DNA of 51,097 nt from Myxococcota bacterium (GTDB lineage Bacteria > Myxococcota_A > UBA9160 > SMWR01), in the NCBI GenBank assembly GCA_022447545.1, contig JAKVBI010000031.1:1-51097 (forward strand), read 5' to 3'. Positions 16,083-23,957 of this stretch are shown piece by piece. Position 1 is the stretch's first letter. The number at the start of each line of letters is the position of its first letter. A program made the position numbers and the translations under genes. The notes under the pieces were generated by a model. It saw only the letters and a program-made list of their open reading frames with translations, searched no databases and was not told the DNA's origin.

Positions 16083-17108
16083 TCAGCGCTCTTTCAGGAC
16101 CGGTAGTACCTCGTCGGCGAATAGGCGAAGGCTTTCGTAGCCCTCGCGCCTGGGATCGATTCCAGAGGCGGGCCCGAACACTACGAGATCCGTTAGTCCC
16201 AATCGGTCCACCAGGGGGAGGACGGTTTCAAGCACGGTTTGGGGATCGCCAATCAATTCGTTCTCCCGATATGCATCGGTACGGGGGGCAAGCTCGTAAT
16301 CGAGGTCGGGATCGCCGATCTCCTGCCGGATCTTGCGATAGAAGTCCCATCGGTAGTGGTAGTGGTCCGAGTTTCGCGCCCAGACCGCTTCGGGGTTCTC
16401 GTGAGTGGTGGTGATGGAGAGAGGGTTCGAGACCCGGAAGCGGCTCGGGTCGTGACCCGCGTCGGTGAGGGACTGCCGGTAGGTGTCGTAAACGCTGGGG
16501 TCGACACTGGCTCCGTGGAGGTGCAGACCGTGTCGCCCCGCCCGCGCGGCTGCCGCGGAACTCGTGGCCCCGACCCAGAGCGGCGGGTGCGGTGTTTGAA
16601 GCGGGGGGGGTTGGATTTCGACGGCGGGTGCATCTCCTTGACCAATTTCGAAATGTTTTCCCAGGAATCGGAAGGGTTTGCCGGACCAGGCCAGTCGCAG
16701 GATCTCGAGAGCTTCTTCCATGCGTGAGGGGCGGTGGCGAGGGTCGAGCCCGAAAGCGCGGTACTCGGCGACCCGGTGCCCGATTCCGACCGTCACATCC
16801 AGTCGGCCCCCGGAAAGGTGGTCCAGAACCGCGGTTTCCTGGGCGATTTGCATTGGGTTGTGGAGGGGCAGGATATAGAGGTAGGCGCCGATGCGGATTT
16901 TTTGGGTCCGTTCGGCCAGGAGTGCGAGGAAAATTGGCATGGACGGTGCGTAGCCGTCTTCCGTGAAGAAGTGCTCCTGAACGAGGACTGAATCGAAGCC
17001 CATGGCCTCGGCCTCACACAGTAGCCAGAGGTTGTCTTCCCAAAATTCGCGCCAGGGACGCCGTCGCTCCGGTGCATTCCGAAAGTCGAGGGTCAGTGCG
17101 ACCTGCAT
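16083..17108 (-). CDS. LLM-class flavin-dependent oxidoreductase
   Basis: A 341-residue luciferase-like monooxygenase-fold protein. The ATG at 17108 has AGGAG 5 bases upstream. Characteristic blocks are EAMGFDSVLVQEHFF near 33-47, RIGAYLYILPLHNP near 72-85, ETAVLDHLSGGRLDVTVGIGH near 90-110, and the C-terminal TDLVVFGPASG. These enzymes use reduced FMN or F420 to oxygenate or reduce substrates and fold as a TIM barrel. No reductase partner is encoded nearby. It faces away from the plus-strand SDR gene at 17208, so the 99-base gap probably holds divergent promoters. Confidence 0.88.
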   Translation of the reverse strand: MQVALTLDFRNAPERRRPWREFWEDNLWLLCEAEAMGFDSVLVQEHFFTEDGYAPSMPIFLALLAERTQKIRIGAYLYILPLHNPMQIAQETAVLDHLSGGRLDVTVGIGHRVAEYRAFGLDPRHRPSRMEEALEILRLAWSGKPFRFLGKHFEIGQGDAPAVEIQPPPLQTPHPPLWVGATSSAAAARAGRHGLHLHGASVDPSVYDTYRQSLTDAGHDPSRFRVSNPLSITTTHENPEAVWARNSDHYHYRWDFYRKIRQEIGDPDLDYELAPRTDAYRENELIGDPQTVLETVLPLVDRLGLTDLVVFGPASGIDPRREGYESLRLFADEVLPVLKER

Positions 17109-17207
17109 CGATTCTCCTGTGGTGGTCTCGATTCCATTGTGTCGGGGCTGGTGAATGTCTGTAAAGTGGGCCTCGATCGAGGCGGGGGCAAACGGAAAGG
17201 GCAAGGC

Positions 17208-18098
17208 ATGGGAATTCTCGACGGCAGGGCAATCGTAGTGACAGGTGCGGGGCGAGGGATCGGGCGCGGTCATTGTCTCGTACTTGCTTCAGAGGGTGCC
17301 TCCGTGGTGGTCAACGACGTGGATATCGCTGAGGCTCAGAAGGTCGTCGATGAAATCGAAGAGGCGGGTGGGTCCGCACGGGCGAGTGGTCACGATATCG
17401 GTACGCGAGTGGGTTGTGAAGAACTCATCGAGGGCTGTGCAGTGGAGTTCGGCCGAGTCGACGGTGTGGTGAACAACGCGGGGATCGTTCGGGACCGGAC
17501 CTTCTTGAAGATGAGTGACGAGGAGTTTGACGACGTCTACCGCATTCACGTCAAGGGTACGTTCTGGTGTTCCCAGGAGGCGGCGCGGCGTATGGTGGAG
17601 CAGGGAACTGGTGGCTCCATCGTGAATACGACATCGGGCGCGCACATGGGGAATTTTGGCCAGACCAACTATGCCGGTGCCAAGGGAGCCATCGCGTCCA
17701 TGACGTATACCTGGGCGATGGAGTTGGCGCGTTACGGGATTCGCGTGAACTCCATTGCGCCTCAGGCCACGACTCGAATGACGGGCGCGATTCGTGACAA
17801 GGAGGGGAAGACCGTCGAGGTTCCCTTCATCGATCCGAATTTGAATGCGCCGGTGGTGGCGTATCTGATGAGCGATGAAGGTAACTATGTGACCGGGCAA
17901 ATCATCGGGACCGGTGGCGATCGTCTCGTCATCATGGATCAGCCGGCGTATGGGGCGACAGCGCTGCGTGAAGGGGGATGGTCGGTCGACTCGGTTCGCA
18001 AGTATTTCAAGCAGTCGCTGGGCAACAGACTCGAGTCCTTTGGCTTGCGGAAGGCTCCGTACCCCCACTACGACGGAGTCGGAGTGCCGAACCGTTGA
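17208..18098 (+). CDS. SDR with C-terminal extension, hydroxyacyl-CoA dehydrogenase-like
   Basis: A 296-residue SDR, about 45 longer than the classical type. The cofactor motif TGAGRGIG (near 11-18), NNAGIVRDRTFLKM (near 93-106) and catalytic YAGAK (near 164-168) resemble the dehydrogenase domain of peroxisomal multifunctional enzyme 2, which oxidises 3-hydroxyacyl-CoAs. The extra tail carries MDQPAYGATALREGGW and ends near PHYDGVGVPNR. A paralogue with the same plan lies at 23958-24854. This is the first gene of a plus operon that runs to the APH-type kinase. Confidence 0.88.
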   Translation: MGILDGRAIVVTGAGRGIGRGHCLVLASEGASVVVNDVDIAEAQKVVDEIEEAGGSARASGHDIGTRVGCEELIEGCAVEFGRVDGVVNNAGIVRDRTFLKMSDEEFDDVYRIHVKGTFWCSQEAARRMVEQGTGGSIVNTTSGAHMGNFGQTNYAGAKGAIASMTYTWAMELARYGIRVNSIAPQATTRMTGAIRDKEGKTVEVPFIDPNLNAPVVAYLMSDEGNYVTGQIIGTGGDRLVIMDQPAYGATALREGGWSVDSVRKYFKQSLGNRLESFGLRKAPYPHYDGVGVPNR

Positions 18099-18120
18099 GC
18101 TATCGACGTGGGTGGATCTC

Positions 18121-18927
18121 ATGATCTCTGATTCCGATCAGGCCGATGTGGGTGTGTATCGGGAAAACGGAGTGCTGCGGTTGCGCCTCCAGTGCCCCCA
18201 GAGGCGCAACTCGCTCAGCCACGAGATGATGGCGACTTTGATCGGCGCCATCGAAAATGCTCCCGACGACGAATCCATTCGAGTCATCCTGATTGAGGGG
18301 GAAGGGGATCATTTTTGCGGTGGCGCGGACTGGGTTGCCATCAATGCGACGGATAAGCGGCCCCGAACCGGTGCCATGACCCGCCGACTTCCGCGTCAAG
18401 CTCATCGGTTGATTCCAGCTCTCTTGCGGGTCCAGTTGCCTATCGTGTGCTCGATTCGAGGGTGGGCGGCGGGAATTGGATGCCATTTGGCGTTGGCTTC
18501 CGATTTCGCAATTGCCGGCGAAAGTGCTCGCTTCTGGGAACCCTTTGCGAAGCGGGGGTTCACTCCCGATAGCGGCGGAACCTGGTTGCTCCCGCGGTTG
18601 ATCGGTCTGGCACGAGCCAAGGAGATGCTGCTGCTCGGCCGTGAAGTCGGGGCTCGTCAAGCCGAAGAATGGGGGTTGATTCATCGGTGTGTGCCCGACG
18701 CCGACCTAGAAACGTCCACCCGAGAACTCGTCGAAGAGCTCGCCACGGCGGCCACCACCGCGGTGGGTCTCACGAAATGGGCAGTTCAGAGTTCGCTGCA
18801 GCTGGATCTCGAGCATGCTCTGGCCAACGAGGGATTCACCATGGAGTTGTCGTCACGAAGTCTCGACTTCAAAGAGGGGCTGGCGGCCTTTCGTGACAAA
18901 CGCGCCCCGAGGTTCGAAGGCCGGTAA
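18121..18927 (+). CDS. Crotonase-fold enoyl-CoA isomerase/hydratase (PaaG-like)
   Basis: A 268-residue crotonase-fold protein. The ATG at 18121 comes 22 bases after the preceding SDR stop. The first oxyanion-hole block is GDHFCGGADWVAI near 61-73 and the second is RGWAAGIGCHLALASDFAIA near 112-131. The first hydratase Glu is His (GCHLAL) and the second is Phe (WEPFAKRG). The Asp in FTPDSGGTWLLPR matches the PaaG-type catalytic Asp. It is therefore more likely to shift a double bond than to hydrate it. It would act on an enoyl-CoA made by one of the acyl-CoA dehydrogenases. Confidence 0.87.
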   Translation: MISDSDQADVGVYRENGVLRLRLQCPQRRNSLSHEMMATLIGAIENAPDDESIRVILIEGEGDHFCGGADWVAINATDKRPRTGAMTRRLPRQAHRLIPALLRVQLPIVCSIRGWAAGIGCHLALASDFAIAGESARFWEPFAKRGFTPDSGGTWLLPRLIGLARAKEMLLLGREVGARQAEEWGLIHRCVPDADLETSTRELVEELATAATTAVGLTKWAVQSSLQLDLEHALANEGFTMELSSRSLDFKEGLAAFRDKRAPRFEGR

Positions 18928-18990
18928 CTGGTTGTCTCGAAAGGGCGCAGGGGTCAATTCGCTGGCGTTCCGCAGATAGGGGAGGGAGAG

Positions 18991-19758
18991 ATGAGGTTTT
19001 CGGGTCGGCGCGTGATGGTGACAGGGGCTGGTTCTGGGATGGGGGAGGCCACCGCGAAGCGCTTCGCCGAAGAGGGGGCGAGTGTGAGCCTGGTCGATGT
19101 CGACAAGGCGGGACTCGAGCGTGTGACGGCGGAGATCAGTGAGGGTGGCGGGGTAGCTGCTTCGATCCATGCGGACATTGCCAGCACTGATGGGGCGGAA
19201 GGTGCGATCCGCGCGAGCGTGGACCGATTCGGTGGGTTGGATGTGCTGGTCAACAACGCCGGGGTGTCGACGATGGCCGATCCCAGTTGGAAAGCCTCTG
19301 AAGAAGAGTGGGATCGCGTTCTCTCTGTGAATTTGAAGGGCGTTTTTCTCTGCTCCAAGTACGCGATTCCCGAGATCAAGAAGGCCGGCGGGGGTGCGAT
19401 CGTCAATACGGCATCGATTGCGGCTGAGGTGTCTTGTGCCGGAGCAGCGTACACAGCTTCAAAGGGTGGTGTCGCGATGTTGACGCGGACTCTGGCGGTG
19501 GAGCTCGCTCAGGAGGGTGTGCGGGTGAACGCGGTCGGGCCGGGCTTCATGATCACGCCGATGTCGACCGGAGAGCGTCAAGGCGCCAATGAGGAACAAA
19601 TTCAGGCCCGATTGGATGGTTTTGCTTCCAGGGTTCCTATGGGCCGATGTGGTCTGGCGGTGGAGGTTGCCAACGCGATTTTGTTTCTGGCGTCTGACGA
19701 GGCTTCCTACATCACCGGGCAGCACCTTTGCGTCGATGGGGGTTTTACGGCGGTTTGA
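18991..19758 (+). CDS. Short-chain dehydrogenase/reductase
   Basis: A 255-residue classical SDR with GGGAGGGAGAG directly before the ATG. It has TGAGSGMG near 12-19, LVNNAGVSTM near 86-95, the catalytic YTASK near 154-158, and the C-terminal YITGQHLCVDGGFTA. The Asp in SLVDVDKAG points to NAD. A role in oxidising a hydroxyl on the substrate or its CoA ester is likely. It is the third gene of the operon, 63 bases after the crotonase gene. Sequence alone does not give the substrate. Confidence 0.9.
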   Translation: MRFSGRRVMVTGAGSGMGEATAKRFAEEGASVSLVDVDKAGLERVTAEISEGGGVAASIHADIASTDGAEGAIRASVDRFGGLDVLVNNAGVSTMADPSWKASEEEWDRVLSVNLKGVFLCSKYAIPEIKKAGGGAIVNTASIAAEVSCAGAAYTASKGGVAMLTRTLAVELAQEGVRVNAVGPGFMITPMSTGERQGANEEQIQARLDGFASRVPMGRCGLAVEVANAILFLASDEASYITGQHLCVDGGFTAV

Positions 19759-19814
19759 AGCCCGCCGATTGCCTTCGGAAGGGATTCGGGGCTTCTCATT
19801 ACAGGAGAACTGAC

Positions 19815-20963
19815 ATGCAGAGAAAGACGGCCGTAGTCGGGGTCGGAGAGTCCGAATACTTCAATCGCGGTGGGGCGACAGTCTCGGAGTTCGAACTCGC
19901 ATGCACGGCCATTCGGAACGCGGTGGAGGATGCGGGCTTGCCGTTGTCGGACGTGGACGGTTTCGTGTCGTATCTCGATGCGCGAAACGATCCCGTCCGG
20001 CTCTCGGCCGCCTTGGGCCTTCCGGTTCTCAACTTCTCTTCTCAGACCTGGGGGGGTGGGGGGAACGGAGTGGCGTCGAGTTTGATGATCGCCGATGCCG
20101 CAGTCAGTGCGGGCTACGCGGAGGTGGTCGTCGCGTTTCGTGCCCTGGCACAGGGGCAATTCGGCCGCTTTGGTCAGGCTCGCGCAGGAGGAGGCCCGGC
20201 AAGCTACACCGCCCACTACGGTGTGATGACAGCGGCCCAGATCTGCGCGATTCAGACCCAGCGATTCATGTACGAAAACGACGTTCCTCAGGATGCTCTG
20301 GCGGAAATTTCGTTGGCGTCCTTTGCTCACGCCCAGCGAAATCCGCGGGCCGTTCGTTACGGGCGCCCACTCACGCGCGAGGAGTATCACGAGTCGCGCT
20401 GGATCGCAGAGCCTCTTCATCTCTTCGACTGTTGTCCTGAAAATGACGGTGCGGCTGCAGTTGTGATCACCTCCATGGAGCGCGCGCGCGACCTGAGAAA
20501 GCCACCGGTTCCGATTCTCGCGGCCGCCCAGGGAATCGAACACGGCGGCGGGATTCCGGCCTTCAACGAATCGAACTTCCCCACCGCCCATCATCGCCAC
20601 GCTGGTGAGATGCTCTGGCAGCGGGCGGGTGTGGGGCCGGGCGACGTCCAGGTGGCGCAGTTCTATGAAAATTTCACTGGCCCCGTGCTGATGGCGATGG
20701 CCGAGATGGGATTCTGTGCCCCTGAGGAAATCGCCTCATTCGTCTCCAACGGGAATATTCAATGGCCCGATGGGAACCTTCCCATCAATACCAGTGGTGG
20801 AAATCTCGGGGAAGCCTACATCCACGGATTCGAAAACATCAACGAAGCAGTTCGCCAAGTGCGGGGTGAGTCGACATGCCAGGTCGAAGGGGTGGAACTC
20901 AGCCTTTCTGTTTCCGGGCCTGGTTTCGCGCCCGGCAGCACGATTTTGTTCTGCCGGGACTAA
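19815..20963 (+). CDS. Thiolase-fold protein without the nucleophilic Cys (Ltp2/SCP2-thiolase type)
   Basis: A 382-residue thiolase-superfamily protein. The ATG at 19815 has AGGAG upstream. Where thiolases carry the nucleophilic Cys there is SSQTWGGGGNG (near 75-85), with no Cys. In place of the usual His and second Cys motifs there are FYENF near 283-287 (Tyr284) and GGNLGEAYIHG near 328-338 (Tyr335). This pattern is known from Ltp2, the steroid side-chain aldolase, which works with a DUF35 partner. The DUF35 gene follows here by 11 bases. Retro-aldol cleavage of a beta-hydroxyacyl-CoA is therefore more likely than thiolysis; this is an inference from missing residues and context. Confidence 0.85.
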   Translation: MQRKTAVVGVGESEYFNRGGATVSEFELACTAIRNAVEDAGLPLSDVDGFVSYLDARNDPVRLSAALGLPVLNFSSQTWGGGGNGVASSLMIADAAVSAGYAEVVVAFRALAQGQFGRFGQARAGGGPASYTAHYGVMTAAQICAIQTQRFMYENDVPQDALAEISLASFAHAQRNPRAVRYGRPLTREEYHESRWIAEPLHLFDCCPENDGAAAVVITSMERARDLRKPPVPILAAAQGIEHGGGIPAFNESNFPTAHHRHAGEMLWQRAGVGPGDVQVAQFYENFTGPVLMAMAEMGFCAPEEIASFVSNGNIQWPDGNLPINTSGGNLGEAYIHGFENINEAVRQVRGESTCQVEGVELSLSVSGPGFAPGSTILFCRD

Positions 20964-20974
20964 GGAGGGAAGTC

Positions 20975-21406
20975 ATGGGAAGGATTCCGCCGGAAGACTG
21001 GGCGTTGCCCATGATCGATGCGCTGAACGAGGATTTCTTCACCGCGGGTCGCCTGCTTCTACAGGCTTGCCGAGCGTGCAGCGCTGTCCAGCACCCGCCC
21101 GAGCACGTGTGTCGGAGTTGTCAGGGGGCAGATTTCGAGTCTCGGGAGAGCGTCGGGACCGGAACGGTTTACAGTTTCACGGTTGCCCACTATCCCGCTC
21201 ATCCATCGCTCTCGGACAGTGTTCCCTACGCGGCGGTGTTGGTCGAGTTGGATGACTATAAGCATGTACGATTGACGGGGAATGTGCTCGATGTGGAGCC
21301 CTCGGAGGTCGCCATCGGGATGCGAGTGCGCGTTGTCTGGCAGGAGGTGCAAGATGCCTCAGGGCAGATGTTGAAAATTCCGCAATGGCAGCGCGCCGAA
21401 GCGTGA
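20975..21406 (+). CDS. DUF35 OB-fold protein with zinc ribbon, thiolase partner
   Basis: A 143-residue protein with GGAGGG upstream of the ATG. The N-terminal part holds a zinc ribbon of the CxxC...CxxC type (CRACSAVQHPPEHVCRSC, near 32-49). The rest is an OB-fold, visible as GTGTVYSFTVAH and the terminal MRVRVVWQEV. DUF35 proteins of this kind form complexes with thiolase-fold enzymes, as ChsH2 does with Ltp2, and can be required for their activity. The gene follows the Cys-less thiolase by 11 bases. A second such pair is at 27573-29167. Confidence 0.9.
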   Translation: MGRIPPEDWALPMIDALNEDFFTAGRLLLQACRACSAVQHPPEHVCRSCQGADFESRESVGTGTVYSFTVAHYPAHPSLSDSVPYAAVLVELDDYKHVRLTGNVLDVEPSEVAIGMRVRVVWQEVQDASGQMLKIPQWQRAEA

Positions 21407-21567
21407 AAAACGGTTCTTTCGCGTAGAGCAGGGAGTCGCTCGAGCGTTTGCTTGCGAAATCCTGCCGTGAGGTAGGAGACTGGTGACAAGGTATCCAGAG
21501 CGTCATCGGGGGGGCTTGATTGGAGTCCAGTCGCCCCGAGTCGTGATGAGAAAAATGGGAGAACGTC

Positions 21568-22872
21568 ATGGCGTGGGATTTTGAAACCGAGCCCGAGTTT
21601 CAGGAAAAACTGGACTGGATGGATGGATTCGTTCGTGACGAGGTCGAGCCCATGGACCTCGTTTGGAACGACAGCGATGATGCCTTCGACACGAAGAATG
21701 AACAGACGCGCCGGGCGATCGCACCGCTGCAGGAGGAAGTTCAGAAGCGTGGTCTCTGGGCTTGCCACATGGGTCCTCATCTCGGTGGCAAGGGCTACGG
21801 GCAGCTGAAGTTGGCGCTCATGAACGAGATTCTGGGACGCTCGAGTTGGGCGCCAAGAGTGTTCGGCTGTCAGGCGCCGGATTCTGGCAATGCGGAGATC
21901 CTCGCCCACTACGGGACCGAGGAGCAGAAGGAGAAGTATCTGGAGCCCCTGTTGAAGGGTGAGATCATGTCCTGTTATTCGATGACGGAGCCCCAGGCCG
22001 GGTCGGACCCTCGCGAATTCAAATGTGCGGCCTTCAAGAGTGGTGACGAGTGGGTAATCCAGGGAGAAAAGTGGTTCTCGTCCAATGCGAAGCTCGCCGA
22101 GTTCCTGATTGTGATGGCTGTGACCGACTTCGACGTGCCGATTCACCAGGGTGCATCGATGTTTCTCGTTCCCAGGGACACGCCGGGGGTGAAATTCATC
22201 CGAAATGTGGGTCTTGCCGGCGAGAAATCCGGCGAGGGAACTCACGGATACATCCACTATGACAATGTTCGCCTTCCCGAAGAGAACCTTCTGGGCGGCC
22301 CGGGTCAAGCCTTCACGATCGCTCAAACGAGACTCGGCGGCGGGCGAGTCCACCACGCTATGCGAACCGTGGGGCAGGTCCGAAAAGCCTTCGACATGAT
22401 GTGCGAGCGAGCTCTTTCTCGTCGTACCCAGGGGACGGTTCTTGCGCAAAAGCAGAGCATTCAGAACGACATCGCACACTCCTTTATCGAGATCGAGCAG
22501 TTCCGCCTCCTGGTGTTGAAGACTGCCTGGGTCATTGATCGAGGGGACAAACAGGAGGCGCGGAAGTACATCGCTGCGGTGAAGGTACAAACGCCAAAGA
22601 TCCTGCAGGACGTAGTCGGTCGAGCCCTGCACATCCATGGCTCGCTCGGGGCATCGAACGAGATGCCTTTGGCTCGCATGTGGATGCTTGCGCCTGTCAT
22701 GGGCATCGTCGATGGGCCGACCGAGGTCCACCGAGTGACCGTGGCCAAGCAGGTGCTCAAGGACTACCAGCCGCACGAGGGCTTGTTTCCGAGCATGCAC
22801 CTGCCTCCGAGAATCGAGGCCGCACGAGAGAAGTTTGCGGACATATTGGAACTGGAAGTGGGAAACCTTTGA
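21568..22872 (+). CDS. Acyl-CoA dehydrogenase, ACAD10/ACAD11-like
   Basis: A 434-residue acyl-CoA dehydrogenase, with GGGAG before the ATG. Typical blocks are MTEPQAGSDPREFKC near 139-153, IQGEKWFSSNA near 164-174 and HIHGSLGASNEMPLAR near 355-370. At the position of the usual catalytic Glu near the end there is Asp382, in VDGPTEVHR. An Asp in a DGPxEVH context is what I recall from ACAD10/ACAD11 and related bacterial proteins, which act on 4-phosphoacyl-CoAs. The next gene encodes an APH-type kinase, the other domain of those animal proteins. The parallel is strong in layout but untested here. Confidence 0.87.
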   Translation: MAWDFETEPEFQEKLDWMDGFVRDEVEPMDLVWNDSDDAFDTKNEQTRRAIAPLQEEVQKRGLWACHMGPHLGGKGYGQLKLALMNEILGRSSWAPRVFGCQAPDSGNAEILAHYGTEEQKEKYLEPLLKGEIMSCYSMTEPQAGSDPREFKCAAFKSGDEWVIQGEKWFSSNAKLAEFLIVMAVTDFDVPIHQGASMFLVPRDTPGVKFIRNVGLAGEKSGEGTHGYIHYDNVRLPEENLLGGPGQAFTIAQTRLGGGRVHHAMRTVGQVRKAFDMMCERALSRRTQGTVLAQKQSIQNDIAHSFIEIEQFRLLVLKTAWVIDRGDKQEARKYIAAVKVQTPKILQDVVGRALHIHGSLGASNEMPLARMWMLAPVMGIVDGPTEVHRVTVAKQVLKDYQPHEGLFPSMHLPPRIEAAREKFADILELEVGNL

Positions 22873-22900
22873 AAATCCAACGAGAGAGGATGAGGGCGAA

Positions 22901-23947
22901 ATGAGTGATGAGGAGCGAGTCGAGGGGCTGGTTGATGTCCCCAAGCTGGAAGTGTGGATGGACGAGCGGGGCCTCCCGGGTTCCGGCGAGCCGCTGACCA
23001 CCAAGTTCATCAGCGGGGGGGCTTCGAATGAGATCTTCGAGCTACGCCGCGGTGATCATCGAATGGCGTTACGGCGCCCGCCTCGCAAGGTTCCCAAGGG
23101 GCGAAATGAGACAATGCTGCGCGAGTATCGCGTTCTTCATGCATTGAACGACAGCGATGTTCCTCATCCGCGAGCTCTAGCGGTTTGTGAGGATACCGAG
23201 CTGCTGGGTGCGTGTTTCTACATCATGGATCACGTGGATGGCTGGTCTCCGATGAGTATGGGGGACACCTGGCCCGAGCCCTTCGAATCGGATCTCGAGG
23301 CGCGCAAAGGTCTCGCCTATGAGCTCGTCGATGCCATTGCGAAGCTCGGTCAGGTGGATTGGAAGGCGGCTGGGCTCGACGGGTTTGGGAAACCGGATGG
23401 TTTTCTGGATCGACAGGTCGACCGCTGGCTCCACCATCTCTCTACGTTCAAGTTCCGTGAGATTCCCGGCCTCGATGAGGCGGCGGCGTGGCTTCGGAGT
23501 CATACCCCGAAGTCGTTTTCTCCAGGGATCATTCACGGCGATTATCAGTTCGCCAATGTCATGTTCCACCATGGAGCACCGGCAAGGATGGCTGCCGTCG
23601 TGGACTGGGAGATGTCAACGGTGGGGGACCCTCTTCTCGATCTGGCCTGGGTGATCATGGGATGGCCCGACCCGGGCGAGGGAGAGCGTCGCGGCTATGT
23701 GGATTACGAGGGCATGCCGTCCAGCGACGAATTGCTGAACTTCTATTCGACCCAGAGCGGGCTTTCAGTCGATCTCATCGATTATTACGTCGTGCTGGCC
23801 CGCTTTAAGATGGCTTGCGTCCTCGAAGGTGGGTATGCGCGCTTCGTAAAGGGTGGCGCGGATAATCCCAAGATGGAGGCATTCGGCGATGTTGTGCTCA
23901 ATATGGCAGAGAATGCCGCTGAATTGAGCCGGACCACCAAACTGTGA
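22901..23947 (+). CDS. APH-fold phosphotransferase, ACAD10/11 kinase-domain or LvaA-like
   Basis: A 348-residue protein of the aminoglycoside-phosphotransferase superfamily. It has ISGGASNEIFEL near 37-48 (nucleotide loop), the GACFYIMDHVDG block near 103-114, catalytic HGDYQFAN at 212-219 and DWEMSTVGDP at 235-244. This subgroup is fused to acyl-CoA dehydrogenase in animal ACAD10 and ACAD11, and stands alone as LvaA in the levulinate pathway of Pseudomonas putida, where it phosphorylates 4-hydroxyacyl-CoA. Here it follows an ACAD10/11-like gene by 28 bases. Antibiotic resistance is a much less likely function. An SDR gene lies convergently 10 bases away. Confidence 0.87.
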   Translation: MSDEERVEGLVDVPKLEVWMDERGLPGSGEPLTTKFISGGASNEIFELRRGDHRMALRRPPRKVPKGRNETMLREYRVLHALNDSDVPHPRALAVCEDTELLGACFYIMDHVDGWSPMSMGDTWPEPFESDLEARKGLAYELVDAIAKLGQVDWKAAGLDGFGKPDGFLDRQVDRWLHHLSTFKFREIPGLDEAAAWLRSHTPKSFSPGIIHGDYQFANVMFHHGAPARMAAVVDWEMSTVGDPLLDLAWVIMGWPDPGEGERRGYVDYEGMPSSDELLNFYSTQSGLSVDLIDYYVVLARFKMACVLEGGYARFVKGGADNPKMEAFGDVVLNMAENAAELSRTTKL

Positions 23948-23957
23948 CTCTCTGAAA

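Noticed and set aside
19815-20963. Ordinary acetyl-CoA acetyltransferase
   Set aside because: The nucleophilic Cys is absent and a DUF35 partner gene follows, so a plain thiolase name would mislead.
21256-23010. A 584-codon open frame on the minus strand
   Set aside because: It is antisense to the ACAD10/11-like gene and shows no domain pattern despite its length.
22901-23947. Antibiotic-resistance aminoglycoside phosphotransferase
   Set aside because: The fold is shared, but the subgroup and the adjacent acyl-CoA dehydrogenase point to a metabolic kinase.
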